This document shows positions 1-7,932 of a DNA stretch of 64,000 nt, piece after piece. Location: the NCBI GenBank assembly GCA_964441235.1, contig CAYTUQ010000008.1:34896-98895 (forward strand), in the 5' to 3' direction. Both the position numbers and the translations under genes were made by a program. The notes under the pieces are model-generated. The model had not been told where the DNA came from and did no database searches. It saw nothing but the letters and a program-made list of their open reading frames with translations. How positions within the stretch are numbered: the stretch's first letter is position 1; every line of letters starts with the position of its first letter. Origin of the DNA: BS750m-G69 sp964441235. Lineage in GTDB: Bacteria > Fidelibacterota > UBA2242.

Positions 1-1481
1 GCAGCTCCTTTTAAAATATTTTTTTGTGGATTTGTAAAAAGCATTGCAAGTGTAATCCCTGCTATCATTAGCCATTTTGCAATTGCCGGAAATTCATGTC
101 TCAGAACTAGTAAACCGGCAAGAAAGTACAATCCCCAAACAATAGCTACCCATCCAATTTGAGATAATGCTTTCAGCGAATTTCTATTCTTCCATGCAGC
201 TGATAAATGTGCAACTGTAAGATGTGTCGCACCAATCAAAAAGCATAGATTCATCATGATGTTTTGATTATCATTGAATCCGTGTTTTGATAAGTTAAAA
301 CTTGATATACCTGGAATGACGAGATGTTTAAATAAAGGCAATTGAGCAATAGCCTCACTTCCGAACCATGTACCACTAAGTATTCCCCATAATACCGTTG
401 CTCCACTTAAAACGTACATCAAAATAAAGGGCTCACTCGGAGCAGATGAGAATTTTTTACGTGCTAAAATTGTTAATAAAATAAACAAAGTGCCGTATCC
501 CGCATCGCCAATTAACATTCCAAAAAACAGACTAAAAAATATGAGAAACCATATACTGACATCATATTCCTGATAGCCCGGTACTGTTCCCATGAATTTA
601 AAAATAGGGTCTATTATTCTTATCCATCCTGGATTTTTTATTAAAGTTGGAACTTCACTTGGGTTATCCGGTTCTTCAAAGACATAGCCCCAACTTTCTT
701 TATCAGCTTCTTTTTTAATAATGTCAGTAGATTCTTCGGGACAAAAACCCTGTAAATAGCTGATTGGCTCAACATTTCCCATGCCGTATTTTACATTAGC
801 AAATTCATGTCTTTTCTTTATCTTTTCTTGATATGCTAAAATATCGTTCCGGAATTTTGATAAGTCGCCGATTTTTTTATTTATCTGTGACAGTTCTTTT
901 TCAGTTGAAGCGATTTTATCTTTCACCGATTCAAAATCATCTAACGGTATTATCTCTTCTTTTAGATCAAGAGTTGAATTTTCTTCTGTTGAAACTAATG
1001 CTATATAAATTTTGTATTTATCTTTATTTACTACATATATCAACTTGTCTTCAGGTAGTCTTTTCAGATAGCTTTTATCGCTTACATACAATCGTAGGTA
1101 AATGCCGGTGTTTTTTAATTCCTCAATCTCAGACATAGAAACATTACCCCATATCTGAAACCAATTAAGTTTTTCCTTTTCTTCTTCCAACACATTGTTT
1201 AGTTGATCTTTTTTAGTCGCTAGTGAGATAATATTTCCTACTAATGACTCTATTTTATTAAAATCAATAGAGCGGTCGGATTTCTCTATGTTTTCTAAAC
1301 CAATTATTGACAGACTTTTTTCAATATTATTAAGCTCGGTCTCAATAGAAGTAATATCTTCGGAAACTGGCGGATTAATATTATGAATATGTACCAGACC
1401 AAGTTTTTTTAATTTGTTAAGAGCATCATCTTTATGATATGCACTTACAAAAAGTGTCAATTTTTGCATCTTGACAATCAT
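1..1481 (-). CDS. atpI: V-type ATP synthase subunit I (partial, C-terminus outside window)
   Basis: Membrane subunit a/I of the rotary V-type ATPase, which carries the proton or sodium half-channels and the peripheral stalk anchor. I read this frame by hand because it runs off the window edge. It starts MIVKMQKLTLFVSAYHKDDA, continues with a long charged coiled-coil cytoplasmic half of about 300 residues, and then gives hydrophobic segments around WFLIFFSLFFGMLIGDAGYG, the conserved glycine-rich beginning of the membrane domain of this family. The ATG (1479-1481) overlaps the TGA of the subunit D gene as ATGA, so the two are translationally coupled. Last visible gene of the operon; a subunit K gene is expected beyond the edge (inference). 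Confidence 0.9.
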   Translation of the reverse strand, partial: MIVKMQKLTLFVSAYHKDDALNKLKKLGLVHIHNINPPVSEDITSIETELNNIEKSLSIIGLENIEKSDRSIDFNKIESLVGNIISLATKKDQLNNVLEEEKEKLNWFQIWGNVSMSEIEELKNTGIYLRLYVSDKSYLKRLPEDKLIYVVNKDKYKIYIALVSTEENSTLDLKEEIIPLDDFESVKDKIASTEKELSQINKKIGDLSKFRNDILAYQEKIKKRHEFANVKYGMGNVEPISYLQGFCPEESTDIIKKEADKESWGYVFEEPDNPSEVPTLIKNPGWIRIIDPIFKFMGTVPGYQEYDVSIWFLIFFSLFFGMLIGDAGYGTLFILLTILARKKFSSAPSEPFILMYVLSGATVLWGILSGTWFGSEAIAQLPLFKHLVIPGISSFNLSKHGFNDNQNIMMNLCFLIGATHLTVAHLSAAWKNRNSLKALSQIGWVAIVWGLYFLAGLLVLRHEFPAIAKWLMIAGITLAMLFTNPQKNILKGA

Positions 1482-2089
1482 GCAACAGCCAGTTCCTTTT
1501 TTTTCTGAATTTTATTTTTTGCGATTTTACCTCTCACGACTTCTGCAGTTCGTAAATCACCTAAATAAATCTGGATTACTCGAATATTTTCTTTTGATTC
1601 AGGTATTTTTACTTTTTCGAATAAATTTATTCGCTGAACGGTGATTCTCAGTTCTTCTCTTAAAATCTCCATCTGTTTTTCAAGGATTTTTATGTTTTCT
1701 TTGAGAATTATTTGATTTTTTGAGACTTCAAGGGCTTTATCCACCCAAAGTGGCATTAGAAAAAGATCATAAGAGTTTTCTTCAAATAATACATCTTCAA
1801 AAATAGGAATGTTAATTCCCGCTATATTTCCGGTTGCTGTTTTTATTTCTTTGACACTTAATAAGCTGAATAAATCTATATCTTCGGCAAATACATCTAC
1901 CCATTCCGTAATCTCTTTTTCTGCATGTTTTATTTCTTCATTAATAGTTTCGACTTTTCTCCTGATACCTCTTATTTCGTTGATTATTTGTTGTTTTTTT
2001 AGCTCAAGAGTAGGTAGATAACGGTTTAAACGTTTTAAAATCTCTTTTTGCTTTTTAAGTTCGTTTTTTGTTAGCCGGATTTTGGGCAT
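1478..2089 (-). CDS. atpD: V-type ATP synthase subunit D
   Basis: Central rotor stalk subunit D of the V-type ATPase, linking the A3B3 head to the membrane ring. The protein is 203 residues, normal for the family, begins MPKIRLTKNELKKQKEILKRL and is mostly long amphipathic helix rich in Lys, Glu, Leu and Ile, as expected of an antiparallel coiled-coil stalk. Its start codon shares one base with the TAA of the upstream subunit B gene (TAATG), and its stop overlaps the start of subunit I. Operon position between B and I matches the Bacteroidota/Chlamydia-type arrangement. Assignment rests on the N-terminal motif, size and context. Confidence 0.9.
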   Translation of the reverse strand: MPKIRLTKNELKKQKEILKRLNRYLPTLELKKQQIINEIRGIRRKVETINEEIKHAEKEITEWVDVFAEDIDLFSLLSVKEIKTATGNIAGINIPIFEDVLFEENSYDLFLMPLWVDKALEVSKNQIILKENIKILEKQMEILREELRITVQRINLFEKVKIPESKENIRVIQIYLGDLRTAEVVRGKIAKNKIQKKKELAVA

Positions 2090-3408
2090 TAAGAAATTCC
2101 CTTTTGCCAGAATTTGTTAATTAGTTCGGATTTCATGCCTGTTTCTTCGGGATTGAAGCAGTCTGCAAGAATTTTCCAGCCGAGATCGAGAGCATTTTCT
2201 AGGGAAATATTGACTGACAGGTCCATCATTTCCGATTCAAAGAGTTTTCCGTATTTCAATAATTTTTTATCCCATACGTTCATTCTAAAGCCCATGGCTC
2301 TCTTTTCCTCAGTTTCGATGTACTGCGCATATAGCTGGATCATCCCATCCATAATTGCTCTGTGGTCTTCCCGTGTTTTATCGTTTACTTGCTGCTTTAG
2401 TCGGCTCAGTGAGCCAAAGGGTTCAATACGTCCATTTCTTAGATAGAATTGACCTTCTGTTATATAACCGGTATTATCAGGAACCGGATGTGTAACATCA
2501 TCACCGGGCATTGTAGTTACTGCTAAAATCGTAACTGATCCGGCACCTTCAAAGTCAATGGCTTTTTCATATCTTGCAGCCAATTGGCTGTATAAATCGC
2601 CGGGATATCCTCTATTTGACGGAACCTGTTCCATCGTAATTGCAATCTCTTTTAAGGCATCGGCGAAGTTTGTCATGTCAGTAAGAAGAACGAGTACGTT
2701 TTTTCCGTTAAGAGCGAACTTTTCAGCAACGGCTAAACCCAAATCAGGTACCATCAAGCCTTCTACAATTGGATCAGAAGCGGTGTGTACAAAAAATATT
2801 GATCTACTTAGAGCGCCACCTTCTTCCAGTGTGTTTTTGAAAAACATATACTGATCGTATTTAAGTCCAATTCCTCCTAAAATAATCATGTCTACTTCTG
2901 CCTGAAGAGCAATACGTGCAAGAAGTTCATTATACGGTTCTCCGGAAACAGAAAAAATCGGCAACTTTTGTGATACAACCAACGAATTAAAAACATCAAT
3001 CATTGGAATATTAGTCCGAATCATTTTTTTAGGAATAATCCTTTTTGCCGGATTTACTGTAGGACCTGCCACCTGGATTAAGTTGTCTGTTAAAAGAGGA
3101 CCTTTATCCCTTGGTATGCCGCTCCCGTTGAAAATTCTACCGAGCATATTATCTGAAAAAGTAACTCGCATTGGATTTCCTAGAAATCGAACCTCATCAT
3201 TCGTTGAGATACCCTGACTGCCAGCAAAAACCTGTAGCGAAACAATATCATTTTCTAACTTAATTACCTGGGCAAGAGATTTACCTCTTTGGGTTGTAAT
3301 TTCCGCAAGTTCTTCATAAGCGATGTCAGTTGCTTTAACCGTAATAACATTACCAGTTACGCTTAAAATTTTATTATAAACTTTTCTCATCTTCTGAATA
3401 TTCCTCAA
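2089..3408 (-). CDS. atpB: V-type ATP synthase subunit B
   Basis: Non-catalytic nucleotide-binding subunit B of the V-type ATPase head. It has 439 residues, beginning with the beta-barrel domain that all A/B subunits share (ITVKATDIAYEELAEI). The diagnostic B-subunit stretches are present: GSGIPRDKGP, IRTNIPMIDVFNSLVVSQKLPIFS (about residues 130-155), SRSIFFVHTASDP, the NFADALKEIA segment and YPGDLYSQLAARYEKA. As usual for subunit B, the P-loop is degenerate (SVSGEPYNELLARIA in place of GPFGAGKT). The start lies 35 bases inside the end of the subunit A gene, so the two are tightly coupled. Confidence 0.95.
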   Translation of the reverse strand: MRNIQKMRKVYNKILSVTGNVITVKATDIAYEELAEITTQRGKSLAQVIKLENDIVSLQVFAGSQGISTNDEVRFLGNPMRVTFSDNMLGRIFNGSGIPRDKGPLLTDNLIQVAGPTVNPAKRIIPKKMIRTNIPMIDVFNSLVVSQKLPIFSVSGEPYNELLARIALQAEVDMIILGGIGLKYDQYMFFKNTLEEGGALSRSIFFVHTASDPIVEGLMVPDLGLAVAEKFALNGKNVLVLLTDMTNFADALKEIAITMEQVPSNRGYPGDLYSQLAARYEKAIDFEGAGSVTILAVTTMPGDDVTHPVPDNTGYITEGQFYLRNGRIEPFGSLSRLKQQVNDKTREDHRAIMDGMIQLYAQYIETEEKRAMGFRMNVWDKKLLKYGKLFESEMMDLSVNISLENALDLGWKILADCFNPEETGMKSELINKFWQKGIS

Positions 3409-5116
3409 TCAATTGTGTTATTAATTTTTCCTGGACTTTGAATTTCTCAGTTTTCATATCAATATAGTTCCAGTCAATAAATAGCTGCCTGAGTTTATTA
3501 AAAAAGTGCCTTGCCTCTTGTTTATCTTTAAATGTGAATTTTGTTGTTAGTATTTCATGGACTTTTTTGAAAACGTATGCCTGCCTTTCCGGCGATGTGG
3601 CACCATCAACTTTATCAAAAGAATTCTGTTGTAAATAAACGCTATCGCAAAATTCTGATTTGAGATATATTTCAAAGTCATCAATTGACGTTCCCTCCTC
3701 TCCGACAACTAACATCATCTGGTGAACTTCGTTTCCCATAAACAGAATACTTTTAGATTCATCAATTAAATTGTTAGGAATAAAGCTATTATATTTAGAC
3801 CAGCTTTCAAGAGGGTGAATTGCCGGATAACGTCGAGCATTTGACCTGTCTCTTGAAAGTCCGTGAAAAGCGCCAACGACTTTCAATGTTGACTGTGTAA
3901 CAGGCTCTTCAAAGTTGCCGCCTGCCGGGCTAACAGTACCGCCAATTGTCAAACTTCCAATTTTCCCGTTATTTAATTCGACAAGCCCTGCACGTTCATA
4001 AAACTGTGCTATTCTTGATTCAAGATAAGCTGGAAAAGCTTCTTCACCTGGTATTTCTTCAAGTCTTCCGGATAACTCGCGCATAGCTTGTGCCCATCGA
4101 GAAGTTGAGTCAGCCAGTAAGAGAACATTTAATCCCATCTGTCTGTAATATTCGCCCAAAGTTGCAGCAGTATAAACTGATGCATCCCTTGCTGCAACAG
4201 GCATCGAACTTGTATTACAGATAATAATTGTCCGATCCATGAGATATTTTCCGGTTCGTGGGTCAATTAATTCGGGGAACGTTCTTAGTGTTTCAACAAC
4301 TTCTCCTGCACGTTCACCACAAGCAGCAATGATGACGATGTCAGCTTCAGCATATTTACTGGTTACCTGTTGAAGAACGGTTTTTCCGGCTCCAAAAGGT
4401 CCGGGTATACAGTACGTTCCACCTTTTGCAACAGGGAAAAAGGTATCTATAATGCGGGTTTGTGTTATTAATGGTTCGTGTGGAATCATTTTTTCTCTAT
4501 ATGATGTAATGGGAATCTTGACAGGCCATTCAAAATACATTTTCAATTCTTTTTCGGAACCACGCTCGTCCTTTATTTTAGCAATTGTTTCTTCCACCGT
4601 ATAATCGCCTTTTGGGACAATGGATTTTATAACATATTCACCTTTGTAATTGAATGGTACAAAAATGTAATGTTTGAAAATTCCTTCGGTAACATAGCCT
4701 AATGAGCTTCCGCCGGTAATAGTATCTCCAACTTTTGCAATTGGCACAAACCCCCATTTTTTTGTAAAATCCAGTGCGTTCATGCTAATTCCGCGCTTCA
4801 GAAAAAAACCATATTTTTGTGCTAATTCATTCAGTGGATTCTGTAATCCATCATAAACCATTCCTAAAATTCCAGGTCCCAGCTGTACTGAAAGCATCTC
4901 TCCGGTAAATTCAACTGAATCTCCAATTTTTAAACCTTTTGTATTTTCGAAAACTTGCATGAATGCATTATTGCCTTGAATTTTGATAACCTCGGATTTC
5001 AGTTTTTCATTGCCGGTTATTGCATATCCCACTTCATTTTGAGTGATATTACCTTCAAGGGCAACTGTGATCATATTGCCATTAATTCCAATTATTTCGC
5101 CATTTTTTTTATTCAT
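3374..5116 (-). CDS. atpA: V-type ATP synthase catalytic subunit A
   Basis: Catalytic subunit A of the V-type ATPase, hydrolysing or making ATP at the head. 580 residues, full length. Visible landmarks are the Walker A loop GPFGAGKTVLQQ (about residue 240), preceded by the long non-homologous insertion specific to A subunits, then the catalytic region ACGERAGEVVETL, the Walker B strand NVLLLADSTSRWAQAMRE and the PAYLESRIAQFYERAG segment. The start overlaps the stop of the DUF2764 gene as ATGA. The presence of A with its insertion, together with B and D, distinguishes this from an F-type ATPase. Confidence 0.96.
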   Translation of the reverse strand: MNKKNGEIIGINGNMITVALEGNITQNEVGYAITGNEKLKSEVIKIQGNNAFMQVFENTKGLKIGDSVEFTGEMLSVQLGPGILGMVYDGLQNPLNELAQKYGFFLKRGISMNALDFTKKWGFVPIAKVGDTITGGSSLGYVTEGIFKHYIFVPFNYKGEYVIKSIVPKGDYTVEETIAKIKDERGSEKELKMYFEWPVKIPITSYREKMIPHEPLITQTRIIDTFFPVAKGGTYCIPGPFGAGKTVLQQVTSKYAEADIVIIAACGERAGEVVETLRTFPELIDPRTGKYLMDRTIIICNTSSMPVAARDASVYTAATLGEYYRQMGLNVLLLADSTSRWAQAMRELSGRLEEIPGEEAFPAYLESRIAQFYERAGLVELNNGKIGSLTIGGTVSPAGGNFEEPVTQSTLKVVGAFHGLSRDRSNARRYPAIHPLESWSKYNSFIPNNLIDESKSILFMGNEVHQMMLVVGEEGTSIDDFEIYLKSEFCDSVYLQQNSFDKVDGATSPERQAYVFKKVHEILTTKFTFKDKQEARHFFNKLRQLFIDWNYIDMKTEKFKVQEKLITQLIEEYSEDEKSL

Positions 5117-5610
5117 ATGCCTATTTCTGTAAATTGTTTAAATTTTTCAAGACCTTTTTCTTTGTCAAAACTTTTTATTCTTCTGAGTAATTGAAGTTTC
5201 AAATAATATAAGATAATGTAATCCAGATCGAAATGATGGTCGCTTTCTTTTTCCTCAATAAAATTCCATCTTAACAGCATGAGATTTTTCTCTACTTGAA
5301 GCGGATTTCCATCTTTGATAGTAGATACAGGAAAGCTGATAGTTTTGTATTCTTGATTTATTTTTTTTGCTTTTCTCCACTCCATTAAGTCAATACGAAG
5401 AAGTTTTTCGGACCTTTTGTAATCCTTCAATACTATGGGGTCGTCTTTACAAATAGTGGTATCATTTATATCGACTTTTGTTAAAATAGCAAGGTCACGC
5501 CGGCTTAGCCACTTTTCACCTTCTTCAAGGAAATACTCTATTTTCAGGAGTGGCTCTTTGTCGAAAAAAAGCAATGGAAGCTGAGCAACGAAGTAGTAAT
5601 ACTTATCCAT
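5113..5610 (-). CDS. V-ATPase operon protein of the DUF2764 type
   Basis: 165-residue protein that occupies the place between subunits E and A, where Bacteroidota, Spirochaetes and Chlamydiae encode a DUF2764 protein. The start MDKYYYFVAQLPLLFFDKEP fits that family's YYF-LP opening. It is predicted to be helical and soluble, with no membrane segment. Its role is not established; by position it may replace subunit C as a stalk or socket component (inference). The start overlaps the subunit E stop by 8 bases and the stop overlaps the subunit A start by 4, so it is clearly part of the same transcript. Family name from memory, not from a search. Confidence 0.75.
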   Translation of the reverse strand: MDKYYYFVAQLPLLFFDKEPLLKIEYFLEEGEKWLSRRDLAILTKVDINDTTICKDDPIVLKDYKRSEKLLRIDLMEWRKAKKINQEYKTISFPVSTIKDGNPLQVEKNLMLLRWNFIEEKESDHHFDLDYIILYYLKLQLLRRIKSFDKEKGLEKFKQFTEIGI

Positions 5611-6205
5611 TTTCTCTATCTAGAATTTCTTTGATAGATGGATTTAAGAATTCCCGTAGGAATTCTGATATATTCTGATCTGTAAAATCATAATAAACAT
5701 TGTTACCTTTAGAACCGACACGGAATCCTTTTGAAATCCCACGATCAATTTTAAAAGTAACAGAATTTTTCAGGCTTTCTCTGGTTTTTGACAAAAGTAG
5801 ATCTTTCAGTTTGTCTATATCTTTTTCACCAACTAAAAACTCTAATTTTGAATCATCTTTCCAGTTCTCTATCATTTTTGTGATCAAGTCTCTCAGGAAT
5901 TCAGGCGATAAGGTTTTTGCTACTTCTCTTTTAAAAACTCTATCAAAAAGTTTTATGATCTTTTCTTTAGTAACAAGGACAGTATCACGCTCTGCCTGTC
6001 TTAAAGCTGATTCTGCATTGGCTTTAATTTTATCAGCATTTTTATTAGCTTCTTCAATAATATCATCTGCGTCTTTCCGGGATTTTACTAATATTGAAGA
6101 TGCACCAAGTTTTGCATTTTCTAATATTTCTTCCGATGACTTTTTTGCTTCTTCGACACCTTCAGTTTTTATTTTCTCTATTAAGTTTTCAAGTTTTATA
6201 TCCAT
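5603..6205 (-). CDS. atpE: V-type ATP synthase subunit E
   Basis: Peripheral stalk subunit E. 200 residues with the typical long N-terminal helix rich in Ala, Glu and Lys (residues about 1-100, for example KKSSEEILENAKLGASSILV and EEANKNADKIKANAESALRQ), followed by a compact C-terminal domain with the VGSKGNNVYYDFTDQNISEFLREFL type of ending. First gene of the V-ATPase operon: upstream is a 305-base region shared divergently with nusB, so the operon promoter should lie in 6206-6510, although I see no confident promoter boxes in this very AT-rich sequence. Confidence 0.88.
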   Translation of the reverse strand: MDIKLENLIEKIKTEGVEEAKKSSEEILENAKLGASSILVKSRKDADDIIEEANKNADKIKANAESALRQAERDTVLVTKEKIIKLFDRVFKREVAKTLSPEFLRDLITKMIENWKDDSKLEFLVGEKDIDKLKDLLLSKTRESLKNSVTFKIDRGISKGFRVGSKGNNVYYDFTDQNISEFLREFLNPSIKEILDRENG

Positions 6206-6510
6206 TAATTAGTCCCCTTTATCATTGTTATAAGGTAAGATTATTGGTAAAGTGTATGCGACCTTCTAATAGGAAATTATTCAAATTTGTTAATTTCATT
6301 TTTATAATTTGTTATAAGTCAATTTAAAAATATCAAAACTAAACCTGGCGAATGTACCTTTTTTCTTGTGTAAAATCAAGCCTGATGAGAAGAATAGTCA
6401 AGAAAATTTTTTATTTTAATAAGGTATTTTGCATTATTTTATCTCTAATTATTCTAAAAATATTGTAAATTTGAATAATTGAAAATGTATTCTATGGAGT
6501 TTGTTGAAAA

Positions 6511-6936
6511 ATGAGAGAAAGGCGAGACGCAAGAGAAGCTACCTTACAGGCAATGTATGCTCAGGAACTTTCAGGGGATACGATGCAAGTAGTTGAGTCT
6601 GATGTTATTAACAAATCAGAGATTTCAAGTGAATTAAAGAAATTTGCTATAGAACTTTTTGAATTGTCAACTATACATAAAGAAGAATTAGATAAATATA
6701 TTAAGGAAAAATCAAAAAATTGGGATTTTGAACGCATTGCAATTATAGATCGACTTATAATTAGAATGGCGATATGTGAATTTCTATATTTTGATGATAT
6801 TCCTCCTAAAGTATCTATTTCAGAGGCTATTGAAATAGCAAAGAAATTTTCTACAGACGATAGTAGCGCTTTCGTAAATGGGATTTTAGATGCTATTCTA
6901 CATATGATTTCAGAAAAAATTTCCAGTAGTAATTAA
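6511..6936 (+). CDS. nusB: Transcription antitermination protein NusB
   Basis: 141-residue NusB, which with S10 and other Nus factors binds boxA RNA in rRNA operons. The start MRERRDAREATLQAMYAQELSG has the conserved R-R--A---L-QALYA pattern. The later block NWDFERIAIIDRLIIRMAICEFLYFDDIPPKVSISEAIEIAKKF, followed by FVNGILDAI, is the family's strongest signature. Length is normal. It is transcribed divergently from the V-ATPase operon. The start is preceded by TATGGAGTTTGTTGAAAA, with GGAG 13 bases upstream as a slightly distant ribosome site. Confidence 0.95.
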   Translation: MRERRDAREATLQAMYAQELSGDTMQVVESDVINKSEISSELKKFAIELFELSTIHKEELDKYIKEKSKNWDFERIAIIDRLIIRMAICEFLYFDDIPPKVSISEAIEIAKKFSTDDSSAFVNGILDAILHMISEKISSSN

Positions 6937-7190
6937 TTTTCTCAAGTTATGCAAAAAAACTACTTTTTTACAATTGATTATCCCGGTACGCGGGATCAAA
7001 AGGCATTAACCACTTCTTTTCCTCCGGCAGCTGCCAGAAGGGGAGAGGGGAGTAAATTAAAAAGAACAGCTAATGACTGAAGTTTTTAATAGAAAAATAA
7101 AAAGGAGAAAAGCACTAAGAAAGAAATATGTCAGAGACTAAAGTGTTATACGCAATTGCTCAATGCAAAATGAAAATTGTAAATTGAAAA
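6937..7190 (+). other. Intergenic region with short palindromes
   Basis: No gene seen. Contains the 17-base palindrome ATCCCGGTACGCGGGAT (6980-6996), possibly the nusB terminator or a repeat. A second imperfect palindrome is centred on GGCAGCTGCC (about 7027-7036). The right end (7162-7200) is a run of AAAATG/AAATTG-type words. It forms the left flank of the four-helix-bundle gene that follows and is mirrored at 7704-7726. Confidence 0.5.
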
Positions 7191-7379
7191 ATGCAAAATG
7201 AAAGAAATAATCTTTCGGAGCGATTATTAAATTTCGCTGCTGAAGTTATCAAGCTATTTGTTAAACTCAACAAAACTGCTGTTGGACGTCATATTGGAGG
7301 GCAATTAACACGTGCATTGACATCAGCAGGCGCAAATTATGAAGAGGCTTGCGGCGCTGAAAGTCGTGCTGATTTCATT

Positions 7380-7483
7380 TACCCCGTTAGATAAATACAT
7401 GTTATATTGGACTATAAAATGATTAAAATAGAATTGTTTAAAACAATTCACTGTTGTATCAGAGGAATATCTCACGGGGTGAA
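7380..7483. repeat. MITE-like element, TACCCCG...CGGGGTGA ends
   Basis: About 104 bases inserted into the four-helix-bundle gene. Left end TACCCCGTTAGATAA and right end CTCACGGGGTGA are imperfect inverted repeats. No coding capacity. The left end shares TACCC(C/T)GTTAGATAA with the element at 7725-7791, and the right ends both finish in GGGTGA, so the two look like members of one family. Confidence 0.65.
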
Positions 7484-7502
7484 TAAATTGCAGATAGTAT
7501 TG

Positions 7503-7525
7503 TTCCGTAGGAATCCCTTGCGGGA
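7503..7525. repeat. 23-bp bipartite palindromic micro-element (copy 1)
   Basis: Two adjacent palindromes, TTCCGTAGGAA then TCCCTTGCGGGA. It separates the codons GTA TTG from AAA GAA TTA CGA; deleting exactly these 23 bases restores the IVLKELRES reading of the four-helix-bundle family. Direct evidence of insertion. Confidence 0.8.
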
Positions 7526-7720
7526 AAAGAATTACGAGAGTCGCTTTATTGGTTACGTTTAATAAGAAAAACGAATCTGATTTCATGCCCAGCTTTGGAG
7601 AAGATTATCCAGGAAGCTAAAGAACTGACTAATATTATTGCTAAATCGATAGTCACAGCGAAGAATAAATAATTTTGTCTGTCTGCGTCCGCAGGACAGG
7701 CAGGCAATTTGCATTTTGAT

Positions 7721-7796
7721 ATTTTTACCCTGTTAGATAAGGATTTATTTGGCTTGTCTATGGGTAATACAGAGCTTTCTAACAGGGTGAATTTTT
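7721..7796. repeat. Inverted-repeat element related to 7380-7483
   Basis: Left arm ACCCTGTTAGATAAG (from 7727) and right arm CTTTCTAACAGGGTGAA (to 7791) pair almost perfectly around an AT-rich loop. The ends match the family of the 104-base element upstream. Non-coding. Confidence 0.65.
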
Positions 7797-7853
7797 CATT
7801 GAGGTTTGCGAAAAAGAACGCATCGGCGTATAACAGAATGTTTGCGACGCTTC

Positions 7854-7881
7854 GCGAAGTCCCGACAGGTCGGCACTTCGC
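7854..7881. repeat. 28-bp hairpin upstream of secA
   Basis: Arms GCGAAGT-CCGAC and GTCGG-ACTTCGC pair around AG, giving a strong stem 52 bases before the secA start. It could be a repeat or a structure in the secA leader. It resembles a CCGAC/GTCGG palindrome at 38387-38402. Confidence 0.55.
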
Positions 7882-7932
7882 AAACACGCAAACCGAGAAA
7901 TATTAATAAATGAGTAATTTCAAGGTGAAAAG

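Larger units (their letters stand above)
7191..7672 (+). pseudogene. Four-helix-bundle (S23/IVS type) protein, broken by two insertions
   Basis: Relative of the proteins encoded in 23S rRNA intervening sequences and of the Avd proteins of diversity-generating retroelements. The N-terminal part reads MQNERNNLSERLLNFAAEVI through the family motif SAGANYEEACGAESRADF (about to 7376). The frame is lost there and resumes at 7526 as KELRESLYWLRLIRKT through to IVTAKNK and a TAA at 7670-7672, exactly the expected C-terminal half. Between the halves lie a 104-base inverted-repeat element (about 7380-7483), a short host remnant KLQIVL (7485-7502) and a 23-base bipartite palindrome (7503-7525). Removing both reconstitutes the family sequence ADFI-KLQIVLKELRES. 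Flanks are word-like inverted repeats (7162-7200 and 7704-7726). Confidence 0.85.
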
